Shown here in pieces: positions 63,021-64,000 of a stretch of DNA of 64,000 nucleotides. This DNA is from Antennarius striatus. Lineage: Eukaryota > Chordata > Actinopteri > Lophiiformes > Antennariidae. The stretch covers positions 16,109,327 through 16,173,326 of the forward strand of contig NC_090791.1 of assembly GCF_040054535.1 (NCBI RefSeq), given 5' to 3'. The notes beneath the pieces were generated by a model. The model saw only the letters and a list, made by a program, of their open reading frames with translations. It was not told the DNA's origin and made no database searches. Position 1 is the first letter of the stretch, and each line of letters begins with the position of its first letter. Position numbers and translations under genes: made by a program.

Positions 63021-64000
63021 AACTTCTTCTTTTACTTTCGGCTTTTCCCTTCAGGGGTCGCCACAGCGAATCAATTTCCTCCATCTGGCCCTGTCCTTTG
63101 AATCCTCTTCTCTCACACCAACTACCTTCATGTCCTCTTTCACTACATCCATAAACCTCTTCTGTGGTCTTCCTCTAGGCCTCCTGCCTGGCAGTTCAAA
63201 ACTCAGTATCCTTCTACCAATATATTCGCTATCCCTCCTCTGGACATGTCCAAACCATCTCAGTCTGGCCTCTCTGACTTTATCTCCAAAACTTCTAACA
63301 TGTGCTGTCCCTCTGATGTACTCATTCCTGATCCTATCCTTCCTGGTCACTCCCAGAGAGAACCTCAGCATCTTCATCTCTGCAACCTCCAGCTCTGTCT
63401 TCTGTCTTTTCCTCAGTGACACTGTCTCTAGACTAAACAACATCGCTGGTCTCACCACAGTTGTGTACACCTTTCCTTTCATTTTAGCGGAAACTCTTCT
63501 ATCACACATCACACCTGACACTTTTTTCCACCTGTTCCATCCTGCCTGTACATGCTTCTTCACCTCTTTTCCAAACTTTCCATTGCTCTGGACTGTTGAG
63601 CCTAAGTACTTAAAATCCTCCACCTTCTTGATCTCTTCTCTCTGTAACCTCCCTCTTCCACTTGGGTCCCTCTCATTCACACACATGTACTCTGTCTTAC
63701 CGCGGCTAACCTTCAATCCTCTCCTTTCCAGGACAAACCTCCACCTCTCTAGCTTCTCGTCCACCTGTTCCCTGCTCTCACTGCAGACCACAATGTCATC
63801 TGCAAACATCATAGTCCATGGAGATTCCTATCTAACCTCATCTGTCAGCCTGTCCATCACCATAGCGAACAAGAAGGGGCTCAGAGCTGATCCCTGATGC
63901 AGTCCCACCTCCACTTTGAACTCCTCTGTCACACCTACAGCACACCTCACCACTGTCTTACAGTCCTCATACATGTCGTGCACCGCTCTAACATACTTCT
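63021..64000 (-). mobile_element. RTE LINE, unit 2 copy, runs off the window
   Basis: The RT/C-terminal frame 63051-63812 ([13 protein letters not shown] ... [12 protein letters not shown]) is followed upstream by an in-frame stop: the codon for Gln in EVRQES of the unit 1 copy is TAG here (about 63827). The frame then continues to the right edge. Confidence 0.88.

Overview
This is nuclear DNA from a ray-finned (teleost) fish. It has intron-split vertebrate genes and a repeat load typical of teleosts: RTE-, L2- and Rex1-like LINEs, a Ty3/gypsy element, tRNA-like SINEs, pogo/Tigger and hAT-like DNA transposons, and long CA/TG and GATA microsatellites. There are no operons, CRISPR arrays or other prokaryotic features. 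The species cannot be named from the sequence.

The window is dominated by a head-to-tail segmental duplication of about 32 kb. Unit 1 runs from about 3.1 to 31.9 kb and unit 2 from about 32.4 kb past the right edge. Each unit carries, on the minus strand, a gene of the SLC6 family (Na+/Cl- coupled 12-TM transporters, closest in style to the GABA/taurine/creatine subgroup). Parts of at least three tandem genes are visible. Gene 1 shows only its TM1 exon (5476-5659); the rest lies left of the window. Gene 2 is complete from TM1 exon to stop codon (35262 down to 19089, 14 coding exons, about 610 codons). Gene 3 runs from its second exon (61211) to its stop (51372), with its TM1 exon beyond the right edge. 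Splice phases agree at every junction checked in genes 2 and 3, so both look functional.

Between successive genes lies an orphan cassette of 3' exons (TM11-TM12) at 9949-12111 and 41487-43822. It has intact splice sites and open frames but no 5' exons. It is either the remnant of a deleted gene copy or a set of alternative 3' exons. The C-terminal exon of this cassette is lost in unit 1 and prematurely stopped in unit 2.

The remainder is intron and intergenic DNA built largely of transposons. From left to right: a broken Ty3/gypsy element (1-3566), an hAT-like element with an 8-bp target duplication (3827-5086), the gene 1 TM1 exon between inverted repeats, SINE, THAP and RTE fragments, the orphan cassette, a Tigger element (12743-13637), L2 and hAT fragments, gene 2, a degenerate RT pseudogene, and a 5'-truncated RTE with a 478-codon open RT frame (30359-31860). 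Unit 2 repeats this order. It additionally has a 484-bp solo LTR (33538-34021), Rex1-like LINE sequence (36213-36724), an L2 insertion (47354-49049) and an RT fragment (55287-55964), and it lacks the right part of the Tigger element.
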